From positions 1 through 42,435 of the forward strand of contig CAJAKX010000335.1 of assembly GCA_903940425.1 (NCBI GenBank): 42,435 nucleotides of DNA, in the 5' to 3' direction. The notes beneath the pieces were generated by a model. That model ran no database searches. It was not told the origin of the DNA and was given only the letters and a program-made list of their open reading frames with translations. The position numbers were made by a program, and so were the translations under genes. This DNA comes from an uncultured Opitutia bacterium (GTDB taxonomy: Bacteria > Verrucomicrobiota > Verrucomicrobiia > Opitutales > Opitutaceae). Below, in pieces: positions 1-8,052 of the stretch. Numbering within the stretch: the first letter of the stretch is position 1; each line of letters begins with the position of its first letter.

Positions 1-420
1 CCTCCACCACCTCCACCTCCACCACCTCCACCTCCACCACGTCGACCAAGAGCACCACCTCCACGTCCTCCACTACGAGCAAGAGCACCACCACCTCCAC
101 CACGTCCACCTCCACCACCTCCACCTCCACCACCTCCACCTCCACCACCTCCAAGTCCTCCACCACGTCGACCAAGAGCACCACCACCTCCACCACCTCC
201 ACCAAGAGCACCACCACCTCCACCACGTCGACCACGAGCACGTCCACCACTTCCACCTCGAGCACGACCTCCACTAAGAGCACGACCACCTCCACCACCT
301 CCACCAAGAGCACGACCACCTCCACCACCTCCACCGCCTCCTCCACCTCCACCACCTCCTCCACCTCCACCACCTCCTCCTCCACCACCTCCTCCTCCAC
401 CTCCACCACCTCCACGAGCA
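1..420. repeat. Low-complexity CCTCCACCA-type tandem repeat
   Basis: The sequence is an irregular array of TCC, ACC, ACG and AGC triplets with no fixed long unit and no spacers, so it is a coding microsatellite and not a CRISPR array. Recurring variants AAGAGCACC and ACGTCGACC break the pattern. Its length probably varies between strains through slippage or recombination in multiples of three bases, which would change the length of the encoded Ser/Thr tail. Confidence 0.85.
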
Positions 421-437
421 TTTATTATGACGGTTGA
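1..437 (+). CDS. Ser/Thr/Lys-rich C-terminal tail of a truncated gene (5' end outside window)
   Basis: The third forward frame is open from base 3 to a TGA at 435-437, about 144 codons. It reads almost only Ser, Thr and some Lys, with one Ala, and ends in SIYYDG. All three forward frames are open because the DNA is repetitive. The Ser/Thr frame is favoured because its third positions are G or C like the neighbouring genes, and because most differences between repeat units are synonymous (TCC/TCG/AGC, ACC/ACG/ACT). The Pro/Arg frame would need A or T third bases throughout. Such tails act as extended, often O-glycosylated stalks in exported proteins. The pilin-like gene starts 35 bases downstream, so the two may be co-transcribed. 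The start codon and any folded N-terminal domain are not in the window, so the function is unknown. The reading frame is fairly sure; the role is not. Confidence 0.6.
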   Translation, partial: STTSTSTTSTSTTSTKSTTSTSSTTSKSTTTSTTSTSTTSTSTTSTSTTSKSSTTSTKSTTTSTTSTKSTTTSTTSTTSTSTTSTSSTTSTKSTTTSTTSTKSTTTSTTSTASSTSTTSSTSTTSSSTTSSSTSTTSTSIYYDG

Positions 438-472
438 GGCGCCCCGCCCGGCCCCGCTCGTTCAAGCATCCC

Positions 473-2365
473 ATGAAACTCAAACGTGAACGCGGTGGCG
501 TGTTACTCGCCACGCTCGTTTTTGTGATAATCCTCTCGACCGCGACTGCCTCGATCCTGGCCTTGAGCCTTTATTCACATCGCCTGTCGCTGCGGAACGA
601 TCTCCGCGCCCAAGCCAGGGCGGTGGCCGAGACGGAAATGGAGTGGATCTACTACAACTTCATGAACCTCATCTTCGGGGGCACCAGTGCAGGATATGCG
701 CAATTTCCTAATGCGACCACCCTGCTGGCGGCGAGCCTGCCATGTGATACCGGTGCTCAAGGCACGACGGTCGTACCAACCACCGATCGTTCCCCTTATC
801 TCGAAGCCTATCGGACGGCCGGTTGGACCGTCCGGCGTTCGGTCGTTTACAACCAGCACAAGGAAGGGGTAATCCCATCCACCGGAAAAAGGGGAACGAT
901 TGACTACATCGATGTGAGAGTGGAGGTCCTCCCCCCTGCCTCCAGCGGCTTTGCGGGCTCCTTCTCGGAGCGCGTCGGGCGCTACTTCTCCTGTGCCAAC
1001 ACCTCGATTTTTCAGAACGCCATCTTCTTCCAAGGTGACCTGGAGATGGCTCCCGGCGGCGACATGACCATCACCGGTGATATCTCCGCCAACGGCAGCA
1101 TCTACATGGGTGCCGGCAGGGATCAACTCGGCAACCCAGGCACGCTGACGATCAACAATCAGGTGCGATATCTGGAAGGCCACTATTTCAACCGGGACTC
1201 CGACGGGAATACGGTCTACCGCAAGCCGGGCACCCCCCCGGGGGGCACCTTGACCGCCCCCGTCTTCGGTACCAGTGAAGGCGACCAGGTCGAGGTAATG
1301 ACCAAGCCGCAAAATTTGCTGGGTGGCATCGATGCTGACGCCCTCGCCACCGCGCGACCCGACTTGTTCCCGTCGGTCAACGACGTGTACCGCTCGCTGA
1401 TCGCCCCACCGCCCGAATTTGCTACCGACCAGGAATACCCGATGTGGGTGGCGGGCGGCAGCCAACCAGACGATCCGACCATCAGCGCCCAACGGATGTA
1501 CAACCGCGCCAGCCTGGTCATCACGGTCAACGAAGACCTCAGCGTCCACTTCCGGAAAAAAGGCGAATCGAGCGACAGTGACAGCGATTTCACCGGGATC
1601 GTGACGACATTGCCGACCGTCTACGACACACGCGAGGGCCACGACGTCTACATAACCGAGATCGACCTGACCGCACTCGCCGATAAACTCATAGCTAACT
1701 ATTCGACTTTCAAAGGCGCGGTGTACGTGAACTTGAAAAACGCCTATGCCATCCATCCCTCCGCCATTCGGCTGAAGAATGGAGACACTTCTCCCATCTT
1801 CGGCAACTTCGGCGGCCAAGGCCTCTCGGTGGCGACCAACGGGGGCATCTATGTTCTTGGTGCTTACAACACGACCCAGATCGGCACCGATGCCAGCGGC
1901 AATCCGATCTACAACCCGGCGATGCTCATGGGCGACTCAGTCACCCTGCTTTCTTCAGATGGCGCCGGCAACGGGTGGAGCGATGCTAATGCCCACGGTG
2001 GTCTCGATGCACGCGTTGCCCACTCCCGCACCGATCTCGATGGGACAGTGGTAACGCACATCAATGCCGGCATCCTCACCGGCAATGTTTCTTCCACCGA
2101 AACCAACGCCAGCGGCGGGGCTCAAAATCTCATCCGATATTTGGAGGACTGGACCAATATTAGTGTAAAGGTTCAGGGTTCGCTCGGCCGCCTGTTCGAC
2201 TCAAAGTACTACATCCGATCCTGGCAGCAACCCGGCTCGCCCTTTAATATCTATATTCAGCCGCTGACCCGGTCTTTCAGGTACGATAACTCTTTTCAGA
2301 CCGCGTCCCCCCCGGAATCGCCGACCACCACTGACTTTACCCGCGGGGGTTTCTTCAATTGGTGA
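473..2365 (+). CDS. Pilin-like (PilX-type N-terminus) exported protein
   Basis: The 630-residue product begins with a short basic segment and RGG, then a hydrophobic helix at residues 10-33. This resembles the N-terminus of PilX-type minor pilins, although the usual Glu at position 5 of the mature pilin is absent. The rest is polar and rich in Gly, Asn, Thr and Asp, with beta-type stretches near residues 195-225, and ends in GGFFNW. It is probably anchored in the inner membrane or assembled at the surface. I start it at ATG 473. An upstream TTG at 434 would add 13 residues rich in Arg and Pro that do not fit a prepilin leader. It lies 35 bases after the Ser/Thr-rich gene and 111 bases before a glycosyltransferase. 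The exact family is not recognised. Confidence 0.7.
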   Translation: MKLKRERGGVLLATLVFVIILSTATASILALSLYSHRLSLRNDLRAQARAVAETEMEWIYYNFMNLIFGGTSAGYAQFPNATTLLAASLPCDTGAQGTTVVPTTDRSPYLEAYRTAGWTVRRSVVYNQHKEGVIPSTGKRGTIDYIDVRVEVLPPASSGFAGSFSERVGRYFSCANTSIFQNAIFFQGDLEMAPGGDMTITGDISANGSIYMGAGRDQLGNPGTLTINNQVRYLEGHYFNRDSDGNTVYRKPGTPPGGTLTAPVFGTSEGDQVEVMTKPQNLLGGIDADALATARPDLFPSVNDVYRSLIAPPPEFATDQEYPMWVAGGSQPDDPTISAQRMYNRASLVITVNEDLSVHFRKKGESSDSDSDFTGIVTTLPTVYDTREGHDVYITEIDLTALADKLIANYSTFKGAVYVNLKNAYAIHPSAIRLKNGDTSPIFGNFGGQGLSVATNGGIYVLGAYNTTQIGTDASGNPIYNPAMLMGDSVTLLSSDGAGNGWSDANAHGGLDARVAHSRTDLDGTVVTHINAGILTGNVSSTETNASGGAQNLIRYLEDWTNISVKVQGSLGRLFDSKYYIRSWQQPGSPFNIYIQPLTRSFRYDNSFQTASPPESPTTTDFTRGGFFNW

Positions 2366-2476
2366 TCCGCCGCCGGCACATTGTTCTCCCGCATACCCGG
2401 TGCGCGGTGGCGCGGAACCCGCAGGGATCCGACCAGGCTGAACCATCCGGCCGTTTCGTCTCGCGAAATTCACGCC

Positions 2477-3325
2477 ATGAATAACGAGGACGACATCCTC
2501 CGGTTCGGCGAGGGCGAGCGCATGTTTGTGGTGCTGCGCGCGCGCCGCCTGCTGCGTGAAGGCGGAATCGACGCCGGTTATTTTCAACGCGGGGAGGAAC
2601 AGCCTGATGCCGACGTCACCGCCGTCATCCCCGCCCGCAACGAGGCGGCCACCGTGGGCGTGGTGGTGCGGGAGTGTCGCAACTACGCCGCCAAGGTCAT
2701 CGTTGTGGAAGGCGGATCGACCGACCGCACCGCGGAGATTGCCGCCGCCGCCGGCGCGCGGGTGGTGCGCGACCCGGGCCGCGGCAAGGGCGTGGCGCTG
2801 CGCCTGGCTGCGTGCCATGTCGACACCCCCATCTGTGTCTTCGTCGATGCCGACGGCTCCCACGATCCGATCGACATCCCGGTGCTGGTGGCGCCGATCC
2901 AGGCGGGTCTCGCCGACCATGTCTCCGGCTCCCGCCTCTTGGGCGGCTCGGATGAACTGCACGGCGGCGGGGACGAATTCCTGCGCCTCACCGGTTCGGC
3001 CTTCATCACCTACATGATCAACAAGCGGTTTGGCGCGCGGCTGTCCGATTCCCAAAACGGATTTCGGGCGATCCGGACGGACGTATTCCGCCGGTTGAAC
3101 CTGCGTTCGCGCCACACCACGATTGAGATGGAAATGATCATGGCCACGCTCGCCGCCGGCCTGCGCCTCGTGGAAGTTCCCACCCACGAGCGGCCGCGGG
3201 CGGCGGGTTATTCCAAAATCTCGCTCTCCCGCCCGGCCACCTGGCTGGCCTACGGCTGGACCTTGTTCGCGGGGCTTTGCCGCCCCCGGAGTCCGCTCGC
3301 CCCTCCGCATGAAGCGAACGTATGA
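2477..3325 (+). CDS. Glycosyltransferase family 2 (dolichyl/polyprenyl-phosphate sugar transferase-like)
   Basis: The 282-residue protein has the GT2 fold signatures: VIPARNE at residues 50-56, a nucleotide-sugar binding DADGSHD near 124-130, and an SGSRLLGG segment followed by NGFRAIR. This pattern is typical of the DPM1-like branch, which loads a sugar from a nucleotide donor onto a polyprenyl phosphate on the cytoplasmic face of the membrane. No C-terminal membrane domain is present. The ATG at 2477 is preferred over an upstream TTG at 2381, because the extra segment is Arg/Pro-rich and unlike the family. Its end overlaps the carbamoyltransferase gene by 17 bases, so the two are probably translated together. 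It may supply lipid-linked sugar to the GT-C enzymes nearby. The donor sugar cannot be told from sequence. Confidence 0.85.
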   Translation: MNNEDDILRFGEGERMFVVLRARRLLREGGIDAGYFQRGEEQPDADVTAVIPARNEAATVGVVVRECRNYAAKVIVVEGGSTDRTAEIAAAAGARVVRDPGRGKGVALRLAACHVDTPICVFVDADGSHDPIDIPVLVAPIQAGLADHVSGSRLLGGSDELHGGGDEFLRLTGSAFITYMINKRFGARLSDSQNGFRAIRTDVFRRLNLRSRHTTIEMEMIMATLAAGLRLVEVPTHERPRAAGYSKISLSRPATWLAYGWTLFAGLCRPRSPLAPPHEANV

Positions 3326-5054
3326 CGCGGTGATCGGCGTGTGGGACGGCCATGATGCCGGCGCCGCCCTGGTGGCCGACGGCCGGGTGGTCCTCGCACT
3401 GAACGAGGAACGCCTCAGCGGCCGCAAGCTGGACGTGGGTCTGCCGGTGCGGGCCATCGCCGCCATGCGCCAGGCTGCCGCCGGCCGGCAAATCGCGTGG
3501 GCACCCACCACCTCCGATCCCGCCAAGACCCTCACCCGGACGTTCCCCTCGCTGAAGGAGAATTACTACCGGTTGCGGCGGCGCCTTGATTATCCCGGGC
3601 CGTTCTACGGAGTGAAAGTCTTCGCCAAATACACGCTGACCCAGCTGCCGACCAACCGTCTCCTGCGCGCGTGGACGCGGCACACGTCCGCCGCCGCCCT
3701 GGGCGTTCCCACCCACGATGTCTTTCTCGTCGATCATCACGAGGCGCACGCCGCCGCGGCCGCCTTCTGGCCCGCGTGGGGGCAGGACGCGATCATCGTG
3801 ACGCTGGATGGCATCGGTGACGGGGAATCCGGATCCGTCTGGGAGTGGTCCGAGACGGATGCGTCGCTGCGCCGGATCATCTCCATTCCCGGTGCCGCCT
3901 CGCTGGGCTTGTTCTTCGAGCACATCACCCAGGAATTGCAGATGCGCCCGCTGGAAGACGAGGGCAAGGTCATGGCCCTGGCGACCTTCGCGGCGGAAAG
4001 TCCGGCCGCGAAAAATCCCTTCCTGAACTGGTTCTCACTGACGCCGGACTCCCGCGGGCTGCCGGTGTTGCGCTGCCGCATCCCGCCGGCGCGGATGGCG
4101 CGGGAGGTGGCCCGGAGCGTCTGGTGCACGCCGCGCGAGCAGGTCTGTCGCATGGCGCAGCAAACGCTGGAGGCCATCGTCCCGCGATTTTTCGCCATGC
4201 TGGTGGAAGCGACGGGACGACACGCCTTCGGTTATGCCGGTGGGGTGGCCTCCAACATCAAGGTCAACCGGCTTGTGCGCACCACGCCCGGCATCGCCCG
4301 TCTCGAAGTCTGCCCTGCGATGGGCGACGGCGGCCTGGCCTTGGGCGCGGCCCTCGCGACCTGGCGCCGGCTCACCGGGCGGCGGCCGCAGCCGTTCAAC
4401 GACTTTCGGCTCGGCACGGACCAGGGCGACCTGGGACGCGAGGCCGAGGCCATCGCCGGCGCCGCGTCGGCGGCCTGCTTCCGCCCGGCCGACATCGCGC
4501 TCGCCGTCGCCGAACGCGTGGCGGCCGGCGAGATCGTCATGTGGGCGCAGGGGCGGATGGAGCTGGGTCCGCGGGCCCTGGGCACGCGCAGCATTGTCGC
4601 CCGTGCCGATAACATCACGGCCCGCGACGATCTCAATCTGCGGCTCAAACGCCGGGTCTGGTTCCAGCCTTTTTGCCCCTCCATTCTGCTCTCGGAGGCA
4701 CCCGCGCTGCTGGCCGATTACCGCGGGCCGCAGGACACCAATTTCCACATGACCATGGGCTTCATGACGACGAGCCGCGGACGGACGGCCCTGGCCGGCG
4801 CCATCGGCCCCGACGGTTCCTGCCGGCCGCAGATGGTGGTAGAAAACGAGGCGGACCCGTGGTATCGCCTGCTGGCGCACGTCAAGGCCCTCACCGGCAC
4901 CGGCGCGATCATCAACACCAGTCTCAACATGCACGGCAAACCCATGTCCGACGCCGTCGACGGCGTGATCGAGGCCTGGCGGGAAAGCGGGGTCGAGCAC
5001 CTCGCGCTGGGCTCGGCGTTGCTGTCCAAGAAGCCTGTGGTAACTCCCCGTTGA
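3309..5054 (+). CDS. NodU/CmcH-family O-carbamoyltransferase
   Basis: The 581-residue protein matches the two-part carbamoyltransferase family. An N-terminal Kae1-like domain starts with GVWDGHDAGAALV and contains the metal-binding VDHHEAHAA motif at residues 141-149. A C-terminal YrdC-like domain contains MELGPRALGTRSI near residue 417 and INTSLNMHGKPM near the end. Family members transfer a carbamoyl group from carbamoyl phosphate, through carbamoyl-AMP, to a hydroxyl of a sugar or antibiotic. The length is typical. It overlaps the GT2 gene upstream and is 2 bases from the GT-C gene downstream, so it most likely decorates a sugar of the glycan made by this cluster. The acceptor is unknown. 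Confidence 0.9.
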   Translation: MKRTYDAVIGVWDGHDAGAALVADGRVVLALNEERLSGRKLDVGLPVRAIAAMRQAAAGRQIAWAPTTSDPAKTLTRTFPSLKENYYRLRRRLDYPGPFYGVKVFAKYTLTQLPTNRLLRAWTRHTSAAALGVPTHDVFLVDHHEAHAAAAAFWPAWGQDAIIVTLDGIGDGESGSVWEWSETDASLRRIISIPGAASLGLFFEHITQELQMRPLEDEGKVMALATFAAESPAAKNPFLNWFSLTPDSRGLPVLRCRIPPARMAREVARSVWCTPREQVCRMAQQTLEAIVPRFFAMLVEATGRHAFGYAGGVASNIKVNRLVRTTPGIARLEVCPAMGDGGLALGAALATWRRLTGRRPQPFNDFRLGTDQGDLGREAEAIAGAASAACFRPADIALAVAERVAAGEIVMWAQGRMELGPRALGTRSIVARADNITARDDLNLRLKRRVWFQPFCPSILLSEAPALLADYRGPQDTNFHMTMGFMTTSRGRTALAGAIGPDGSCRPQMVVENEADPWYRLLAHVKALTGTGAIINTSLNMHGKPMSDAVDGVIEAWRESGVEHLALGSALLSKKPVVTPR

Positions 5055-5056
5055 CC

Positions 5057-6892
5057 ATGACCTCCTCACCCCGTCTTCAACGCCTTGTCTGGCTCTCGTT
5101 CGCCCTGACCGTCCTGGGCGCAACCGCGTTCTGGGCCGGCCGCGTGCTCACCGGACTCAGCATCGATGAACAACGCAATCTGGTGCCGGTCTCCACGGTC
5201 TGGGGCATGCACGCCTGCATGGTGGCGATCATCGCCGGGCTCGGCGCCGTCGCGGTGCCGGTGGGCAGGATCCTGGGGCGGCGCCGCATCCTCATCGCGT
5301 TGGCCCTGCTCATCGGCGGTTACCTCGCCTGCGGCCTCGCACCGAAAACCGTCCGCATCTTCTTTGACGAACATCTCTACATGCAGATCGGCCAGACCAT
5401 CGCCCACACTGGTCGCGCAGAAGGCGCCAATTACGCCCGCGTGGAATATGGCCAGTTCGAGATGTATAGTTCGTGGGTCAACAAGCAGCCCAACGGCCTG
5501 CCCTACCTCCTTTCCTGGATCTACCGCGTCGCCGGCGTCACCGACAATGCCTCGCATTTCCTCAACCGGGCTCTGGTCGGCCTGGCCGCGGCCTCGCTTT
5601 ACCTCGGGCTGACGCTGATACCCTGGACCCTGCCCGCCGGCGCCGCACTGGCGGCCGCCGTCCTTTTCGTTTTCACGCCCCTGGTCATGTGGTGGGGCCA
5701 TACGGTCGCCGCGGAGCCGGCCGCCGCCGCGACTGCCGCCTTCGCCTTCCTGGCCGCCTGCGTCCACGCCCGTTTCCGCGACACGGCAACGGCCCAAGGC
5801 CTGCCCGCGAGCGGCGTGTTGCTCGCGGGTGCCACCGCGCTGGCCGTCTATTTTCGGCCGGAGTCGCTGCTGGCCTTCCCGCTGGTGGCCGCCGTGCTCT
5901 GGTCCACCGACGACCGGTTTGTCGAGGACTTGTCCGCCTGGGGGGCGCTGGCGTTGTCCCTCGCCATGGCGGCGCCGAATGTCCTGCATCTCTGGTCGAA
6001 CCGCTTGGAGAACTGGGGAGCGCGGGACGGACGCCGCTTTGCCGTTGGTTTTATCGAAAAAAATCTCAACAGCAACGGCGGTTATTTTTTTGATTCCAAG
6101 TGGTTCCCCGTGGCCGGCACGGTGCTGGCCCTGACCGGCATGCTGTGGCTGCTGAGGCGGAACCGCACGGCCGGACTCGCGCTGAGCCTGTGGTTCGCCC
6201 TGTTCTGGGGCATCTTCATCGTGTTCTATGCCGGCGGCTATTACTACGGCGCCAGTTCGCGTTACGGCGTGGTGTCCGCCGCGCCCGTGGCCATCTTCAT
6301 GGGCATTGGCCTGGCCGGCCTCTACGGCGCCTGGCGCAAGCTGCCACTGCTGGTATTCGGACTGGGCGCCTGCGGCTTGATCAACTGGACCGCCGCCATG
6401 CATTACGTGCCGACCTTGAGCCGTGAAGCCGTGGAGGCCGTGGCCGACATGGACTTTATCGCCCAAACGTCCCATGTCCTGCCGGAGGGATCACTGGTGA
6501 TTTCCCAGGATCCGTGCATGTGGATGCTGCAGGGAATCAATGCCTCGCAGTTCTTCACCATCGACCACATGGTTCGCGAGGAAATGCGCGAGCTGGTGAA
6601 TCAATTTCCGGGCGGCATCTATGTCCACTGGGGTTTCTGGAATAATGCCGAGCCCGGCATCGCCGAGTCCACCGCCCGGCTCCTGGCGGAGACCAAGGCA
6701 ACCGAGGTCGCGCGAGTGCAGTGCCAGGCTTACAAGCTCGCGATCTTTCGCATCGACACGCCCGAGGCGCTCACCCGCTTCGGCGGCAAGCCGCCCGCCA
6801 ACCCGCGGCGCGACACCGATCTGGACAGCCACCTCGCGCGGGCCCGCGCCGGGCTCGCGCCGGCCGGGGCCGCACCCCCACCCGGCCCATGA
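5057..6892 (+). CDS. GT-C membrane glycosyltransferase, ArnT/PMT-like (GT39 type)
   Basis: The 611-residue protein has about a dozen hydrophobic segments. After the third segment, near residues 102-107, it has a periplasmic loop with FFDEHLY, matching the acidic Asp-Glu motif that GT-C enzymes use to bind lipid-linked sugar. A soluble C-terminal part of about 160 residues follows the last helix. Family members take a sugar from polyprenyl phosphate in the periplasm and transfer it to protein Ser/Thr or to lipid A. The ATG at 5057 lies 2 bases after the previous stop. A longer open frame upstream overlaps the carbamoyltransferase in another frame and is rejected. The stop overlaps the next start as ATGA. 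Acceptor and sugar are unknown. Confidence 0.8.
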   Translation: MTSSPRLQRLVWLSFALTVLGATAFWAGRVLTGLSIDEQRNLVPVSTVWGMHACMVAIIAGLGAVAVPVGRILGRRRILIALALLIGGYLACGLAPKTVRIFFDEHLYMQIGQTIAHTGRAEGANYARVEYGQFEMYSSWVNKQPNGLPYLLSWIYRVAGVTDNASHFLNRALVGLAAASLYLGLTLIPWTLPAGAALAAAVLFVFTPLVMWWGHTVAAEPAAAATAAFAFLAACVHARFRDTATAQGLPASGVLLAGATALAVYFRPESLLAFPLVAAVLWSTDDRFVEDLSAWGALALSLAMAAPNVLHLWSNRLENWGARDGRRFAVGFIEKNLNSNGGYFFDSKWFPVAGTVLALTGMLWLLRRNRTAGLALSLWFALFWGIFIVFYAGGYYYGASSRYGVVSAAPVAIFMGIGLAGLYGAWRKLPLLVFGLGACGLINWTAAMHYVPTLSREAVEAVADMDFIAQTSHVLPEGSLVISQDPCMWMLQGINASQFFTIDHMVREEMRELVNQFPGGIYVHWGFWNNAEPGIAESTARLLAETKATEVARVQCQAYKLAIFRIDTPEALTRFGGKPPANPRRDTDLDSHLARARAGLAPAGAAPPPGP

Positions 6893-8028
6893 GCACCCTT
6901 TACTCCTGGAGCCGTCTTGCGCTGCGCACCGCCGCCGCCGCCACGGGGATCGAGGGCCGGCCCACCAAGCTCATCTTCATCGTCACCAAGCGCTGCTACT
7001 CGCGCTGCGTCTACTGCGATATCTGGAAGATCAAGGACACGCCCGGCGGACTCGACGGCGAGCTCTCGCTGGACGAGGTGCAGGCCATCGCGGCCGCCAA
7101 CCCGTATCTTCAATGGATCGATTTCACAGGCGGAGAGCCGACCGACCGACCGGATTTTCCGCAGGTGGTGCAGGCGTTCGCCCGCGCCTGCCCCGATCTG
7201 CTCCTCGTGCATTTCCCCACCAACGGCATCGCCACCAAGCGGGTCGAGCAGATGACGGCGGAAATACAGCAGACGGTGCGGGCCCGCCTGGTGGTGTCCG
7301 TCTCCATCGACGGTCCGTCCGAGCTCAACGACCGCCTCCGTGGCATCCGTAACGATTTCGCCCATGCCGTGGACACCTTCGCGGCGGTTCGCCGCCTGCT
7401 CGGGCCGGACAATGTCTTCACCGGCATGACGCTTCATGGACACCAGGCGTCCTGCGGGCACACGACCTCCGAATTGATCGAGCTTACCTTCGCCGCCATC
7501 AACGAGGCGTTGCAGGCGCGGTCCGAAGCCGCCATCAACTGGAGCGAATTTCACCTCAACATTCCGCACCTTTCCCAGCACTACTATGGCAACACGGGGA
7601 ACGAGGCCAAGGACGGCTTCGGCGGCGCAGTCCACCGCGCCGAGATGATGGCGGCCTTGAAACTGGCGGCGTCGAAAACCAGAAACCGCGCCTGGTCGGC
7701 GATGGGCGCCATCGAGCGCATTTACCGTGCCGAGGCCGGCCGGTATCTCGCCGCGGGCCGGACTTCCATCACCTGCGCGGCCCTGCTCTCGACCGTCTAC
7801 CTTTCGGAAAAAGGCGAGGTCTACCCCTGCACGATCTGGAATCGTCCGCTCGGGAACGTGCGCACCACCGCCTTCGCGCTGATGCCGATTATCGAGGCCG
7901 CCCGCCGCGACGGCTTGCGCCGGGCCGTCGCCGAGCAGAAATGCCCGAATTGCTGGACGCCCTGCGAAGCCTATCCCGCCATTGGGGCCTCGCCGGTGCG
8001 CTCGCTGCTGGCGCTGGCGCGCGGCTGA
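6889..8028 (+). CDS. Radical SAM enzyme with SPASM-like C-terminus
   Basis: The 379-residue protein has the radical SAM cluster motif Cys36-X3-Cys40-X2-Cys43, followed by a GGEPTDR SAM-binding segment near residue 82. The C-terminus carries further cysteines: one in ITCAALL, one in GEVYPC, and a KCPNCWTPC group. That is the arrangement of SPASM/twitch domains, which hold auxiliary iron-sulfur clusters. Such enzymes modify peptides, sugars or other small molecules. Its ATGA overlap with the upstream GT-C gene ties it to the glycan operon. The substrate cannot be inferred. A peptide or protein modification, or a sugar dehydrogenation/epimerisation, would both fit. Confidence 0.85.
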   Translation: MSTLYSWSRLALRTAAAATGIEGRPTKLIFIVTKRCYSRCVYCDIWKIKDTPGGLDGELSLDEVQAIAAANPYLQWIDFTGGEPTDRPDFPQVVQAFARACPDLLLVHFPTNGIATKRVEQMTAEIQQTVRARLVVSVSIDGPSELNDRLRGIRNDFAHAVDTFAAVRRLLGPDNVFTGMTLHGHQASCGHTTSELIELTFAAINEALQARSEAAINWSEFHLNIPHLSQHYYGNTGNEAKDGFGGAVHRAEMMAALKLAASKTRNRAWSAMGAIERIYRAEAGRYLAAGRTSITCAALLSTVYLSEKGEVYPCTIWNRPLGNVRTTAFALMPIIEAARRDGLRRAVAEQKCPNCWTPCEAYPAIGASPVRSLLALARG

Positions 8029-8052
8029 TGATTTGAAACCACCCACCCGCTT

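Noticed and set aside
1-420. Possible CRISPR array or non-coding satellite
   Set aside because: There are no constant repeats with unique spacers, and one frame codes for a coherent Ser/Thr tail ending in a stop.
575-1819. Long reverse open frame opposite the pilin-like gene
   Set aside because: It has no family motif, and its sense strand encodes a protein with a pilin-like N-terminus. Long antisense frames are expected in GC-rich DNA.
2201-3535. Long reverse open frame over the first GT2 gene
   Set aside because: It crosses two genes with clear motifs on the other strand and is rich in Arg, Gly and Ala with no domain pattern.
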